Positions 24,813 through 34,249 of a stretch of 64,000 nucleotides of DNA are shown piece after piece. Below the pieces are notes generated by a model, which was not told where the DNA came from, did no database searches, and saw only the letters and a program-made list of their open reading frames with translations. Position numbers and translations under genes: made by a program. The stretch's first letter is position 1. The number at the start of each line of letters is the position of its first letter. The stretch lies in contig NZ_JALPRE010000015.1 of NCBI RefSeq assembly GCF_023195925.1, positions 1 through 64,000 of the forward strand, written 5' to 3'. Origin of the DNA: Aquimarina acroporae (lineage in GTDB: Bacteria; Bacteroidota; Bacteroidia; Flavobacteriales; Flavobacteriaceae).

Positions 24813-26414
24813 ATGAGAGCATTAGTATCAAATATTAATACCGCAAGTACTTCCTTCAAGGAAAATAAACAAGCGATGCAACAATTGGTTGAAAAACTAA
24901 ATCTGCATCTTGAAGAAAGTCGTTTTCAGGGGAAAGAAAAATCTATAGACAAAGCTAGAAGTAGGAATAAATTATTGGCCAGGGAACGTATCGAACTTTT
25001 GCTGGATAAGGATAGTCCATTCTTAGAATTATTGCCCTTGGCTGGGATGGAAAATAAAAATGGTTTTGGAGCGGGAGGAACCAACGTGTCAGGAATAGGT
25101 TTGGTTGAAGGTAAACTATGTATGATTAATTCTAATGTAGGAACAAGAAAAGGAGGCTCTGTAGATTATGCTACGGTATTCAAAGGGTTTAGAATAAGTA
25201 AAATTAGTAGAGAATGCAGACTCCCTTCGATAAACCTTGTAGAAAGTGGGGGGGCGAATCTTCCCGATCAGGCCAAAATTTTCAATTATGGAGGTGAGGC
25301 GTTTAGAGAGATTACCAGGAGATCAGAAATGGGAATTCCCACCATTTCTGTGGTTTTTGGCAATGCTACTGCTGGAGGTGCTTATGTTCCGGGAATGTCA
25401 GATTACGCTATTTTTCAAAAGCAAGCTGCAAAAGTATTTCTTGCTGGACCGCCTTTGGTAAAAATGGCGACCAACGAAGTTGCTACCGACGAAGAACTGG
25501 GAGGAGCCGAAATGCATAGTCGCGTTTCAGGGGTTTCAGATTACTTGGCAGAAGACGAGCTAGATGCAATTCGTATTGCAAGAGAAATTATGGAGTTTCT
25601 TCCAGAATCAAAACCTCACTTAATACCAGAATTTCCTATAAAAGAACCGCTTTTTTCTGCAGATGAGATTCCAGGAGTAGTTCCTGCAGATATTAAAACT
25701 CCTTTTGATGTAAGAGAGTTAATTATGCGAATTACCGATGGTTCTGAGTTTTCCGAATTTAAACCCGAATACGGAAATACGATGGTTTGCGGATGGGCAA
25801 AAATTCATGGATACCCCGTTGGGATTTTAGGAAATAACGGAGTTATTTTTTCAGAATCAGCCAATAAAGGAGCGCAGTTTATTCAGTTATCTAATCAAAA
25901 GAATATTCCGTTGCTATTCTTGCAAAACACTACCGGTTATATGGTGGGTAAAACTTATGAAGAAGGAGGGATTATTAAAAATGGGGCAAAACTCATCAAC
26001 GCGGTATCTAATAGTAAAGTGCCTTCTATTACCTTAATGATTGGTTCTTCTTTTGGAGCCGGTAATTATGGAATGAATGGAAGGTCTTATGAACCTAATT
26101 TCCTTTTTTCATATCCCAACGCTAAAATTGGTGTAATGGGATCACAACAATTAGCTGGTGTGATGAGAATTATTCAAAAAGCATCGGCCAAGGCAAAAGG
26201 GATTCCTTATGACGAAGAACAGGCAAAAATGATAGAGCATATGTTAATAGCAGAAGCAGAAGCAAAATCCTCAGCTTGGTATTCTACTTCAGAGCTGTGG
26301 GATGATGGAATAATAGATCCTAAAGAAACCAGAAACTACATGGGTTTTTCTCTGGCGGTTTTATATAACCAAGAAATAAAAGGAACAACAAGTTATGGTG
26401 TTTGGAGACACTAA
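24813..26414 (+). CDS. Acyl-CoA carboxylase, carboxyltransferase (beta) subunit
   Basis: A 533-aa carboxyltransferase of the methylcrotonyl-/geranyl-CoA carboxylase type. Seen are ARSRNKLLARERIELLLD, ESGGANLPDQAKIF, a GNATAGGAYVPGMSDY oxyanion segment, FLAGPPLVKMAT, GGAEMHSRVSGVSDY, LQNTTGYMVGK and GSSFGAGNYGMNGRSY. It takes carboxybiotin from the alpha subunit encoded next. Motifs alone do not separate MCC from GCC; a pocket residue differing between the two families (reported as Phe versus Gly, from memory) would need a structural alignment. The gene abuts the upstream SDR stop with no spacer. Confidence 0.92.
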   Translation: MRALVSNINTASTSFKENKQAMQQLVEKLNLHLEESRFQGKEKSIDKARSRNKLLARERIELLLDKDSPFLELLPLAGMENKNGFGAGGTNVSGIGLVEGKLCMINSNVGTRKGGSVDYATVFKGFRISKISRECRLPSINLVESGGANLPDQAKIFNYGGEAFREITRRSEMGIPTISVVFGNATAGGAYVPGMSDYAIFQKQAAKVFLAGPPLVKMATNEVATDEELGGAEMHSRVSGVSDYLAEDELDAIRIAREIMEFLPESKPHLIPEFPIKEPLFSADEIPGVVPADIKTPFDVRELIMRITDGSEFSEFKPEYGNTMVCGWAKIHGYPVGILGNNGVIFSESANKGAQFIQLSNQKNIPLLFLQNTTGYMVGKTYEEGGIIKNGAKLINAVSNSKVPSITLMIGSSFGAGNYGMNGRSYEPNFLFSYPNAKIGVMGSQQLAGVMRIIQKASAKAKGIPYDEEQAKMIEHMLIAEAEAKSSAWYSTSELWDDGIIDPKETRNYMGFSLAVLYNQEIKGTTSYGVWRH

Positions 26415-26438
26415 ACACATGAAGAATTGAAAAAGAAT

Positions 26439-28418
26439 ATGAAGCATATCAATACCATATTAATTGCAAATCGAGGAGAAATTGCTTCGAGAATTATTCG
26501 CACCTGTAAAAAAATGGGGATCACTAGTGTAGCGATTTATGCTGATGCCGATCAAACAGCTCCTTTTGTCAAGCAGGCCGATGTTGCAATACATATAGGA
26601 GATTCAGAACCTATACAATCCTATCTCGATCAACAAAAAATTATCGCAATTGCCAAAGAAATTGGTGCAGATGCAATACACCCAGGTTATGGCTTTCTCT
26701 CTGAGAATGCTTCTTTTGCAAAAAGATGTGATGATGAAGGTATCATATTTATTGGCCCAAAATCAAGTGCCATCGAATCAATGGGATCTAAGGCTAGGGC
26801 AAAAGAAATTATACAAAGTTCTGGAGTGCCGATTGTACCAGGTTACAACGGAAGTGATCAATCTAATGCAAATTTAAAAACCGAAGCAAATAAGATTGGG
26901 TTCCCAGTTCTTCTAAAAGCCACTGCAGGTGGTGGAGGAAAAGGAATGAGAATTGTATTTAAAGAAAAAGATATAGAATTTGCGATTACCTCTGCCAAAC
27001 GAGAAGCAAAAAGTGCTTTTGGGAATGATGAATTACTTGTTGAAAAATACATCGAATCAGGACGGCATATTGAGTTTCAGATTTTTGGAGATCAACATGG
27101 AAACGTGATTCATCTGTTAGAAAGAGAGTGCTCAATACAACGGAGATATCAAAAAGTCATAGAAGAAAGTCCGTCACCAATAATGACAGAACATCTAAGG
27201 GGTACTATGGGTAGTGCTGCCGTTGCAGCGGCCAAGGCCTTAGAATATGATAATGCAGGTACCGTAGAATTTATCTATGACGAAAAAACTGGAGAATTTT
27301 ACTTCCTCGAAGTAAATACAAGGCTACAGGTAGAGCACCCGGTTACCGAAGAAATCACAGGGTTAGATTTGGTGCAAATGCAAATAGAATCGGCACAGGG
27401 GATACCTTTACAACTCAACCAGGATGAGGTGAAAGCAGATGGATATGCTATTGAAGCTCGATTGTATGCCGAAGATGCTGCAAACAATTTTGCTCCAGTT
27501 ACAGGAACAGTACACACATTTGAATTTCCTCGGGTGGAGGGAATTCGTGTAGAATCTGCCATAGAATCGGGTTCAAAAATCTCTGTGCATTATGACCCAA
27601 TGATCGCTAAAATTATAGCAAAAGGACCAGACAGGCATACTGCACAAGCAAAGTTGAAGTATTTTTTTCAGCATCTGATATGCCAGGGAACAACTACGAA
27701 TTTATCTTTTTTGCAAAGACTTTTGGAAGTTGAGGATTTCAAGAATGGGATATATAATACTCATTTTATAGAGGAAAAAATTGACCTTTCTACAATCGAC
27801 AACATCACAAAAAATCAAAGGTATGAAGCCGCTATCGCGACAACAATATATGATTGGAGTCTTAGAGAAAAAAACAGAAAAGTTTTAAGAGCCATTCCTT
27901 CTGGTTGGAGGAATAACTTCTATGAATACCAAACAGAGAAGTATGTTATAGATAACGAAAAAACAGAAATCAAATATCGCTATGTAGGAGATTCTTTTTC
28001 ATTTTTTGTAGAGGATAAAGAATTTAAAGTGATCATACTCGAAACTGATTTAACTCATATCAGAATTAGTATCGATGGGATACAAAAGAAATATACGATT
28101 TCAAAAGCCGACAAGAATTGTTTCATACACTCTTCCTTTTTAGGAAATGTAAAAGTTATACAGGAAGATAGATTTCCGAAGAAAGAAAAAGAAAAAGTAA
28201 ATGGCGGGTATGAATCTCCAATTCCTTCGCAGGTTGTTAAAGTACATATTGCTCCAGGAGATAAGGTAAAAGAAGGAGACCCTCTCATTGTTATTTCTTC
28301 TATGAAAATGGAAAATGTATTGGTTGCCAACGAAAATGGAGTGGTAGAAGATGTGTATGTAGAAGAAGGTCATAACGTAGAAGCAGGATTTTTATTAGTA
28401 AAAGTTAACGAACAATAG
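26439..28418 (+). CDS. Acyl-CoA carboxylase, biotin carboxylase/BCCP (alpha) subunit
   Basis: A 659-aa alpha subunit. It has the biotin carboxylase domain (KHINTILIANRGEIASRIIRT, ATP-grasp Gly-rich loop KATAGGGGKGMR, EVNTRLQVEHPVTEE), a BT-like linker (about 455-560) and a C-terminal biotinyl domain with SSMKMENV, biotinyl-Lys at about 623. The motif has Ser-Met-Lys-Met rather than the common Ala-Met-Lys-Met. I start at ATG 26439; the frame is open to a TTG 12 bases upstream, but the conserved N-terminus fits the ATG. It forms the carboxylase with the upstream beta subunit (AtuF/AtuC or LiuD/LiuB equivalents). Confidence 0.93.
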   Translation: MKHINTILIANRGEIASRIIRTCKKMGITSVAIYADADQTAPFVKQADVAIHIGDSEPIQSYLDQQKIIAIAKEIGADAIHPGYGFLSENASFAKRCDDEGIIFIGPKSSAIESMGSKARAKEIIQSSGVPIVPGYNGSDQSNANLKTEANKIGFPVLLKATAGGGGKGMRIVFKEKDIEFAITSAKREAKSAFGNDELLVEKYIESGRHIEFQIFGDQHGNVIHLLERECSIQRRYQKVIEESPSPIMTEHLRGTMGSAAVAAAKALEYDNAGTVEFIYDEKTGEFYFLEVNTRLQVEHPVTEEITGLDLVQMQIESAQGIPLQLNQDEVKADGYAIEARLYAEDAANNFAPVTGTVHTFEFPRVEGIRVESAIESGSKISVHYDPMIAKIIAKGPDRHTAQAKLKYFFQHLICQGTTTNLSFLQRLLEVEDFKNGIYNTHFIEEKIDLSTIDNITKNQRYEAAIATTIYDWSLREKNRKVLRAIPSGWRNNFYEYQTEKYVIDNEKTEIKYRYVGDSFSFFVEDKEFKVIILETDLTHIRISIDGIQKKYTISKADKNCFIHSSFLGNVKVIQEDRFPKKEKEKVNGGYESPIPSQVVKVHIAPGDKVKEGDPLIVISSMKMENVLVANENGVVEDVYVEEGHNVEAGFLLVKVNEQ

Positions 28419-28420
28419 TC

Positions 28421-29239
28421 ATGAATTTTTTTGATAACGAATTGGTTAAAACAGCACTCGATCAAGACTTTGCTTTTATTAAGATAAAGGTTGAAGATCA
28501 TGTGCTCACTTTAACTCTGGATCGCCCCGAAAAGAAAAATGCTATACATCCGCATATGGTTCAAGAAATTGCATTTGTGCTGCAGTTTGCTAAGCAAAAT
28601 AATGCTATTCGAGCTATAATTGTTGATGCAAATGGCAATGTGTTTTGTGCAGGTGCAGATCTTAAAGCATTTATGGGAATGGTAGGTGAATTTGAATCTT
28701 CAATTCCGCAGTCAAATCTGGAGATTCTTATCGGAGAACTTTTTCAAAAAGTGCATAAACCGGTTATTACAAAGGTCAAAGGAAATGTGATGGCCGGAGG
28801 TTTTTTCTTTCTGACTGGAGCAAATTATGTGGTGTGTGATGAAGAGGTAACTCTTGGTTTACCCGAAGTAAAAAGAGGATTATTCCCTTTTCAAGTCATG
28901 GCATCATTGTTAGAGGTTATGCCCAAACGTATAGTCATAGATTGGTGTATCAGAGGATATGATATGCCAGTTAATAAAGCTTTGGATCATGGCTTAGTAA
29001 CGCATGTAGTTTCTCGAGAAGATTTAGATAAAACAGTAGATGGATTATTGAATACTATCGTTGAAAATTCTCCTACGGCTATCAGACTTGGGTTAGAAGC
29101 TCTGGACATGATAAGTGCACAAGAATCTAAACACCAATTTTTGATGCAGATGTTACAAAAAACGGTAAGCTCAAAAGATGGACAAGAGGGTTTATTAGCC
29201 TTTAGAGAAAAAAGAAAACCTGTTTGGACAGGGGAATAA
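28421..29239 (+). CDS. Enoyl-CoA hydratase (glutaconyl-CoA-type candidate)
   Basis: A 272-aa crotonase with canonical motifs: VLTLTLDRPEKKNAI, the oxyanion loop NVFCAGADLKAF, and VMAGGFFFLTGANYVVCDEE followed by GLPEVKRGLFPF. The Glu of the second catalytic position is present (LPEV); the first (GGCE in ECH) is Phe here (GGFFFL). Substrates with a 3-methyl or isoprenoid branch are expected if it works after the carboxylase, as AtuE and LiuC do. It is 2 bases from the alpha subunit gene. Confidence 0.9.
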   Translation: MNFFDNELVKTALDQDFAFIKIKVEDHVLTLTLDRPEKKNAIHPHMVQEIAFVLQFAKQNNAIRAIIVDANGNVFCAGADLKAFMGMVGEFESSIPQSNLEILIGELFQKVHKPVITKVKGNVMAGGFFFLTGANYVVCDEEVTLGLPEVKRGLFPFQVMASLLEVMPKRIVIDWCIRGYDMPVNKALDHGLVTHVVSREDLDKTVDGLLNTIVENSPTAIRLGLEALDMISAQESKHQFLMQMLQKTVSSKDGQEGLLAFREKRKPVWTGE

Positions 29240-29259
29240 GTAAAAAATTAAATTAAAAT

Positions 29260-30129
29260 ATGGCTTTTCAAAAGATGATTCTTTCAGCTGCGCTTACAGG
29301 GGCAGCAACCAATAGATCGCATTGTCCACATATTCCTTATACTCCAAAAGAGTTAGGACTGGAAGCAAAAAGAGCTGTAGATGCTGGAGCCGCTATTGTT
29401 CATATTCATGCAAGAGAAGATAACGGGATGCCAAGTTGGAGAACAGAGGTTTTTGAAGAAATTACAGATGAGGTGCGTAAACACTCACCAAACGTGATTA
29501 TTAATTATTCTACAGGGGCTATTGGGCTTTCTATCGAAGACAGATTGAAGCATTTGCCAGCTACAAAACCCGATATGGCTGCCTTTAACATGGGAAGTAT
29601 GAACTATGCTATTTTTTCAAAGAGTGCCAAGCAATTCATTTGGAATGGGGTTTTCGAAAATTCTTTTGATGATATGATCAAGGTAGTAAAAACGATGAAT
29701 GAACATGAAATCTGCCCAGAAATGGAGTGCTTTGACACAGGGCATATTAGAAATGCAGAACCTTTACGACAAATGGGTTTACTTCCCGATAATGCGTGTT
29801 ACAGTTTGGTGATGGGGGTGATGGGAGGGATACCAGCTACACCAGAAAATCTTATTCATCAAATAAAGCAAATTCCCAATGGTGCTTTTTGGCAGTCGAT
29901 AGTCATTAGCCGAAAACAATGGCAACTTTCTGCCATTGCCGCGGCAATGGGTGGTAATTTTAGGGTTGGACTAGAAGACAATTTCTATCTTCCAAATGGT
30001 GATATGGCAACTTCAAATGGAGAGTTGGTCGATGCTGGAGCTTCTCTAGCCAGAATGATAGGGCGAGATATCGCAAGTATAGAAGAGGCTAGAGAAATGC
30101 TAAATATTCCTAAAAAGGTAAATTCGTAA
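29260..30129 (+). CDS. BKACE family beta-keto acid cleavage enzyme (DUF849)
   Basis: A 289-aa TIM-barrel enzyme of the 3-keto-5-aminohexanoate cleavage (Kce) / BKACE family. Zn-binding VHIHAR has His48 and His50. Further blocks are INYSTGAIG, PDMAAFNMGSMNYA, PEMECFDTGH, and the C-terminal GGNFRVGLEDNFYL with the Zn-ligand Glu. The family condenses a beta-keto acid with acetyl-CoA to give acetoacetate and a shortened acyl-CoA. It occupies the place where a lyase of HMG-CoA-lyase type (LiuE) or AtuA occurs in the leucine and citronellol pathways, so the operon may end its carbon-skeleton cleavage differently. The substrate is not predictable from sequence alone. Confidence 0.92.
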   Translation: MAFQKMILSAALTGAATNRSHCPHIPYTPKELGLEAKRAVDAGAAIVHIHAREDNGMPSWRTEVFEEITDEVRKHSPNVIINYSTGAIGLSIEDRLKHLPATKPDMAAFNMGSMNYAIFSKSAKQFIWNGVFENSFDDMIKVVKTMNEHEICPEMECFDTGHIRNAEPLRQMGLLPDNACYSLVMGVMGGIPATPENLIHQIKQIPNGAFWQSIVISRKQWQLSAIAAAMGGNFRVGLEDNFYLPNGDMATSNGELVDAGASLARMIGRDIASIEEAREMLNIPKKVNS

Positions 30130-30131
30130 TT

Positions 30132-30938
30132 ATGTTAAGATCAGATACTTTTGTAGACAAGGTAGTATTGGTAACAGGAGGGCGATCAGGAATTGGATTC
30201 CAGATCGCAAAAGATTTTCTCAAACTAGGTGCTAAGGTTATTATTTGTTCTCGAAAAGAAGATAAGCTCAAAACTGCTGCAACAGAGCTTGAAGAGTTTG
30301 GTAATGTGTCTTACAAGGCGTGTGATATTCGTAAAGTCGAAGATATTCAGGCTTTGGCCAAAATGATAAAAGAAAATCATCAACGATTAGACATTCTTAT
30401 TAATAATGCAGGAGGACAGTTTCCTGCCTTGGCAGAATACATTAGTGACAAAGGTTGGAATGCGGTGATCAATAACAACCTTAACGGTACATTTCTTATG
30501 ATTAGAGAAATGGCGAATACCTTTTTTATTCCACAAAAAAATGGAGTTATCGTGAATATTACTGCTGAAGTATACCGTGGTTTTCCAGGAATGGCACATA
30601 CCGGTGCTGCAAGAGCAGGAGTCGAAAACCTCACAAAATCACTGGCTATGGAGTGGAGTGATTTTAATATTAGAATTAATTGCGTAGCTCCGGGAATTAT
30701 AGAGTCTAGTGGATTAGATCAATATCCACAACAAATCCAGGATATGTTCGAAGAGGCCGAACGAGCAATTCCCTTAAAGCGTTTCGGGAAGGTTGAAGAT
30801 GTTTCTAATGCAGTGACCTTTTTGGCAAGTCCAATGGCAGCATACATAACAGGTATTTCATTGTTTGTCGATGGAGCACAGCATCTAGGGTTCGACAAAA
30901 TGGGCTTGGCCAGAGTACTTAAATCATTTATCTCTTAA
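30132..30938 (+). CDS. SDR of the peroxisomal-type enoyl-CoA reductase (PECR-like) group
   Basis: A 268-aa SDR: TGGRSGIG (15-22), ICSRKEDKL and NNAGGQFP (91-98). Around the expected YxxxK it reads GMAHTGAARAGVENLTKSLA, so Thr157 and Arg161 stand where classical SDRs have Tyr and Lys. This replacement and the GAARAGV/NLTKSLA-EW wording recall mammalian PECR (trans-2-enoyl-CoA reductase), which suggests an acyl-CoA substrate. The C-terminal INCVAPGII and FVDGAQHLGF are typical of the group. It is 2 bases downstream of the BKACE gene. Confidence 0.88.
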   Translation: MLRSDTFVDKVVLVTGGRSGIGFQIAKDFLKLGAKVIICSRKEDKLKTAATELEEFGNVSYKACDIRKVEDIQALAKMIKENHQRLDILINNAGGQFPALAEYISDKGWNAVINNNLNGTFLMIREMANTFFIPQKNGVIVNITAEVYRGFPGMAHTGAARAGVENLTKSLAMEWSDFNIRINCVAPGIIESSGLDQYPQQIQDMFEEAERAIPLKRFGKVEDVSNAVTFLASPMAAYITGISLFVDGAQHLGFDKMGLARVLKSFIS

Positions 30939-30941
30939 ACC

Positions 30942-32723
30942 ATGGAAACAAAATCAACAACCGTAAAAGGCGGGGAGTTTCTTATCAGAAGTAGTTTACC
31001 AGAATCGGTATTCACACCAGAAGATTATACCGAAGAACATAAAATGCTTCGCGATGCGATTAGAGATTTTATTAATAAAGAAATAGAGCCATTAAAAGAG
31101 ACTTTCGATAGTAAAGAAGGAACCAAACTAGCACCAGAAATATTGGAAAAACTGGGTGAGCTCGGGTTTTTGGCTATTTCTGCTCCCGAAAGTATTGGTG
31201 GTATGGGATGTGATATCAAAACCAATCTAGCTGCGTCTGAAGTAATGTCTGATAGCTTTTCCTTTTCACAAACCTTAGGAGTTCAAAGGGGTTTAGGGGT
31301 CAATACAATTTTATTTTATGGGAGTAATGAACAAAAAACAAAGTATCTGGATAAGATCCTTACTGGGAAACTAAAATGTTCCTATTGCCTTACCGAACCT
31401 GGAGCTGGCTCTGACGCAAATTCAGGTAAAACTAAAGCTACCCTAAGCGAAGATGGTAAACATTATATCCTTAACGGTCAAAAGATGTGGATTACCAATG
31501 CTGGTTTTGCCGATATCTTTTCGGTATTCTGCAAAATTGATGATGATGAAAATCTTTCTTGCTTAATTGTTGAAAAAGAGTGGGGAGTGCAACTAGGTGC
31601 TGAAGAGAATAAATTAGGAATACATGGGTCTTCCACTAGACAGGTATTTTTTGAAAATGTAAAAGTCCCGGTAGAAAATTTATTAGGAGAAAGGGACAAG
31701 GGCTTCAAGATTGCAATGAATGCCTTAAATATGGGGAGATTAATGATTGGTATAGCGGGATCTGCAATTTCAAAAAGAGCTTTTAATCTGGGAGTACAGT
31801 ATGCTAACCAGAGAGTGCAATTTAAAAAACCGATTGCCTCTTTTGGAGCGATTCAGGAAAAGATAGCTAAGATGGCTGTGGGTATCTATACGCTAGAGTC
31901 TGGTTGGAATCGGCTGGGTGGAGATATGGATGTATTATTGGAAGAATTTAAAAGCAACGGAGGAGTAGATGCTTTAAAAGCTAAACAGCAAGTAGCTCAA
32001 GAGTTTGCAGCAGAATGTTCTATTATTAAAGTATTTGGATCTGAGGTAGAACAATTTGTGGTAGATGAAGCTTTGCAGATTCATGGAGGTATGGGGTTCT
32101 CTGGTGAAAGTGAGATTTCTATGCATTATAGAAACATAAGAGGGAACAGAATTTATGAAGGAACCAACGAAATTAATAGATTGGTTATTCCAAGTACCAT
32201 TTTAAAATATGCCATGAAAGGGAAGTTACCTTTAATGCAATTGTCAATGGAAACCTTTCAGGAGGTACAGGCAGGGAATCTTGAACCCATTACAACGCAT
32301 ACAAATTTTCAAGAAACAGCTTCCAGTTTTCTAGAACATTGTAAAAAGGCCTTTTTTCTCATTAGTGGGCAAGCTATACAGAAGTTTCAGCAGGAAATTC
32401 AAGAACAGCAACAAGTATTATCAAAGCTTTCAGATATTATTTCTCAAATATATATGTTAGAGTCAGTAATTCTAAGAACACTTAAAACAAAAGAAGAGCA
32501 TCGAGATATCCCTGAGGCGATTTCAAAACTATTGATGAATGAGTCTGCAGATCGTATAAAAATAGCAGCGAAAGAAGTCACTTTTACTTCGGTAGAAACT
32601 GATATGGCAGCCATGACCTTAAAAACAATTGGTAAACTATTGCAGCTTCCGGGGTATGATGTCATTAGTTTACGTAGAAAAGTTGCAACGTATTTTATAA
32701 AAGAAAATCAATACAACATCTAA
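30942..32723 (+). CDS. Acyl-CoA dehydrogenase, VLCAD/ACAD9-like (593 aa)
   Basis: An FAD acyl-CoA dehydrogenase with the long C-terminal extension of the very-long-chain type. FAD/substrate blocks are CSYCLTEPGAGSDA, MWITNAGFADIFSVF and FEQ-like QFKKPIASFGAIQEKIA. The catalytic Glu region is IYEGTNEINRLVI, just after DEALQIHGGMGFSGE. Residues 430-593 are a second helical bundle. It introduces a 2,3-double bond before the carboxylase step or in later beta-oxidation. It is 3 bases from the SDR gene and 11 bases from the next dehydrogenase. Confidence 0.93.
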   Translation: METKSTTVKGGEFLIRSSLPESVFTPEDYTEEHKMLRDAIRDFINKEIEPLKETFDSKEGTKLAPEILEKLGELGFLAISAPESIGGMGCDIKTNLAASEVMSDSFSFSQTLGVQRGLGVNTILFYGSNEQKTKYLDKILTGKLKCSYCLTEPGAGSDANSGKTKATLSEDGKHYILNGQKMWITNAGFADIFSVFCKIDDDENLSCLIVEKEWGVQLGAEENKLGIHGSSTRQVFFENVKVPVENLLGERDKGFKIAMNALNMGRLMIGIAGSAISKRAFNLGVQYANQRVQFKKPIASFGAIQEKIAKMAVGIYTLESGWNRLGGDMDVLLEEFKSNGGVDALKAKQQVAQEFAAECSIIKVFGSEVEQFVVDEALQIHGGMGFSGESEISMHYRNIRGNRIYEGTNEINRLVIPSTILKYAMKGKLPLMQLSMETFQEVQAGNLEPITTHTNFQETASSFLEHCKKAFFLISGQAIQKFQQEIQEQQQVLSKLSDIISQIYMLESVILRTLKTKEEHRDIPEAISKLLMNESADRIKIAAKEVTFTSVETDMAAMTLKTIGKLLQLPGYDVISLRRKVATYFIKENQYNI

Positions 32724-32734
32724 AAAGATCACAC

Positions 32735-34231
32735 ATGAATAGCTATTATTTTAATGAAGAACATATACTCTTTAGAGATAGTTTGAGAGCTTTTTTTAAG
32801 AAAGAAGTTATTCCAAATATAGACCAATGGGAAGAGGATCGTCGTATCCCCAAAGAGATTTGGAAAAAAATGGGTGAGATGGGATTTCTTGGACTTTCGT
32901 ATCCCGAAGAATTTGGAGGTGCAAATCTCGATTTTTTCTACGATGTTATCTTTTGCGAAGAAATAGCAAAAGTGTTTTCTGGTGGATTTGCCATAACCCA
33001 GGCAGTGGTGCAATACATGTCTGGACCATATATTGTGAAATATGGATCACAAAGACTTAAAGAAAAGTACCTTCCTGGGATCATTTCAGGAGAAAAAATA
33101 AGTTGTATCGGTATTTCAGAACCTACGGCAGGATCTGATGTGGCAAATATAAAGACTACGGCAGTTCTAGAAGGAGATTACTACATAGTGAATGGTTCTA
33201 AAACATTTATAACCAATGCCGTTTATGGCGATTTTGTTATATGCGTGGTTAAGACTGACCCAAAAGCTGGTCCGGCGGGAGTAAGTTTGTTAATTGTAGA
33301 TTTAGATAGAGAAGGAGTAAGCAAAACAAAACTAAAAAAATTGGGTTGGCATGCTTCTGATACAGCAGAGCTTGCTTTTGATAATGTGAAAATACCTAAA
33401 GAAAACCTGATTGGCGAAGAAGGACAAGGGTTTTATTATCTTATGGGAGGTCTACAAGTAGAACGATTGGCAGGTGCAATTATGGGATATTCTGCTTGTG
33501 AAACGGCTATGGAGTATACCCTAAAATACATGTCTGAGCGATCGGCATTTGGTAGACCTATTAATAAGTTTCAGGTGCTGCGACATCGTATGGCACAATT
33601 GGCTTCTGAAATTGAGTCATGCAAGCAATTTGTACTATACTGTTCAAAATTGAATGATGATGGAAAATATGCGGTTAAGGAATGTTCAATGGCAAAATTA
33701 TTGGCCACAGAACTGTCTGATAAAACCATGACCCAGTGTTTACAATCATTTGGGGGATATGGATATATTGAAGATTTTAAGATCGCAAGAATGTTTAGAG
33801 ATAGTCGTATAGGGACCATTGGTGGAGGCACATCCGAAATTATGCGAGAGATTATTGCCAAGATGATCATTGATGATGTCTCTTACGAAAAAGCAAAACA
33901 AAATAATTCGAATACAAATAAAAATAACGTTATGAGTAATTTAGACAGTATCCTGCAAACCATTCAGGAAAAAGCAGCAAAAGCTGACAGCTTAAACAAC
34001 ACACTTAAGTTCAATTTTGGTGACGAACAATTATATATAGATGGTACAGGAGATACCAATGTCGTATCTGCAGAAGATAAGGATGCCGATTGCCAAGTTG
34101 ATGTGGGGTTTGATGATTTCATGTCACTTATTAAAGGAGAATTGAACCCAATGGCTGCAGTAATGGGAGGGAAAATTAAAATTAAAGGAGATATGGGAGT
34201 AGCGATGAAGCTACAATCTCTGTTTTCATAA
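32735..34231 (+). CDS. Acyl-CoA dehydrogenase fused to a C-terminal SCP2 lipid-binding domain
   Basis: Residues 1-385 are a full short-chain-type acyl-CoA dehydrogenase: IGISEPTAGSDVANIKTTA, FITNAVYGDFVI, FGRPINKFQVLRHRMAQL, QSFGGYGYIEDFKIARMFRD and GGGTSEIMREIIAKM. The usual end is followed by an Asn/Lys-rich linker (about 388-399), then Met400 and an SCP2 sterol-carrier domain: LDSILQTIQEKAAKAD, LNNTLKFNFGDEQLYID, and an MGGKIKIKGDMGVAMKLQSLF end. SCP2 domains carry fatty acyl-CoAs, sterols or isoprenoids. The in-frame ATG at 33932 could start a separate SCP2 protein of 99 aa, but there is no stop between the parts. The fusion suggests a bulky, hydrophobic substrate. Confidence 0.9.
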   Translation: MNSYYFNEEHILFRDSLRAFFKKEVIPNIDQWEEDRRIPKEIWKKMGEMGFLGLSYPEEFGGANLDFFYDVIFCEEIAKVFSGGFAITQAVVQYMSGPYIVKYGSQRLKEKYLPGIISGEKISCIGISEPTAGSDVANIKTTAVLEGDYYIVNGSKTFITNAVYGDFVICVVKTDPKAGPAGVSLLIVDLDREGVSKTKLKKLGWHASDTAELAFDNVKIPKENLIGEEGQGFYYLMGGLQVERLAGAIMGYSACETAMEYTLKYMSERSAFGRPINKFQVLRHRMAQLASEIESCKQFVLYCSKLNDDGKYAVKECSMAKLLATELSDKTMTQCLQSFGGYGYIEDFKIARMFRDSRIGTIGGGTSEIMREIIAKMIIDDVSYEKAKQNNSNTNKNNVMSNLDSILQTIQEKAAKADSLNNTLKFNFGDEQLYIDGTGDTNVVSAEDKDADCQVDVGFDDFMSLIKGELNPMAAVMGGKIKIKGDMGVAMKLQSLFS

Positions 34232-34249
34232 TCCTTTCAGGTGTAGGTT

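Noticed and set aside
26427..26438. TTG start 12 bases upstream of the biotin carboxylase ATG
   Set aside because: The ATG at 26439 gives the normal N-terminus of the family.
33932..34231. SCP2 domain as a separate gene
   Set aside because: The frame is continuous with the dehydrogenase and has no stop; an internal start remains possible but is not the simplest reading.
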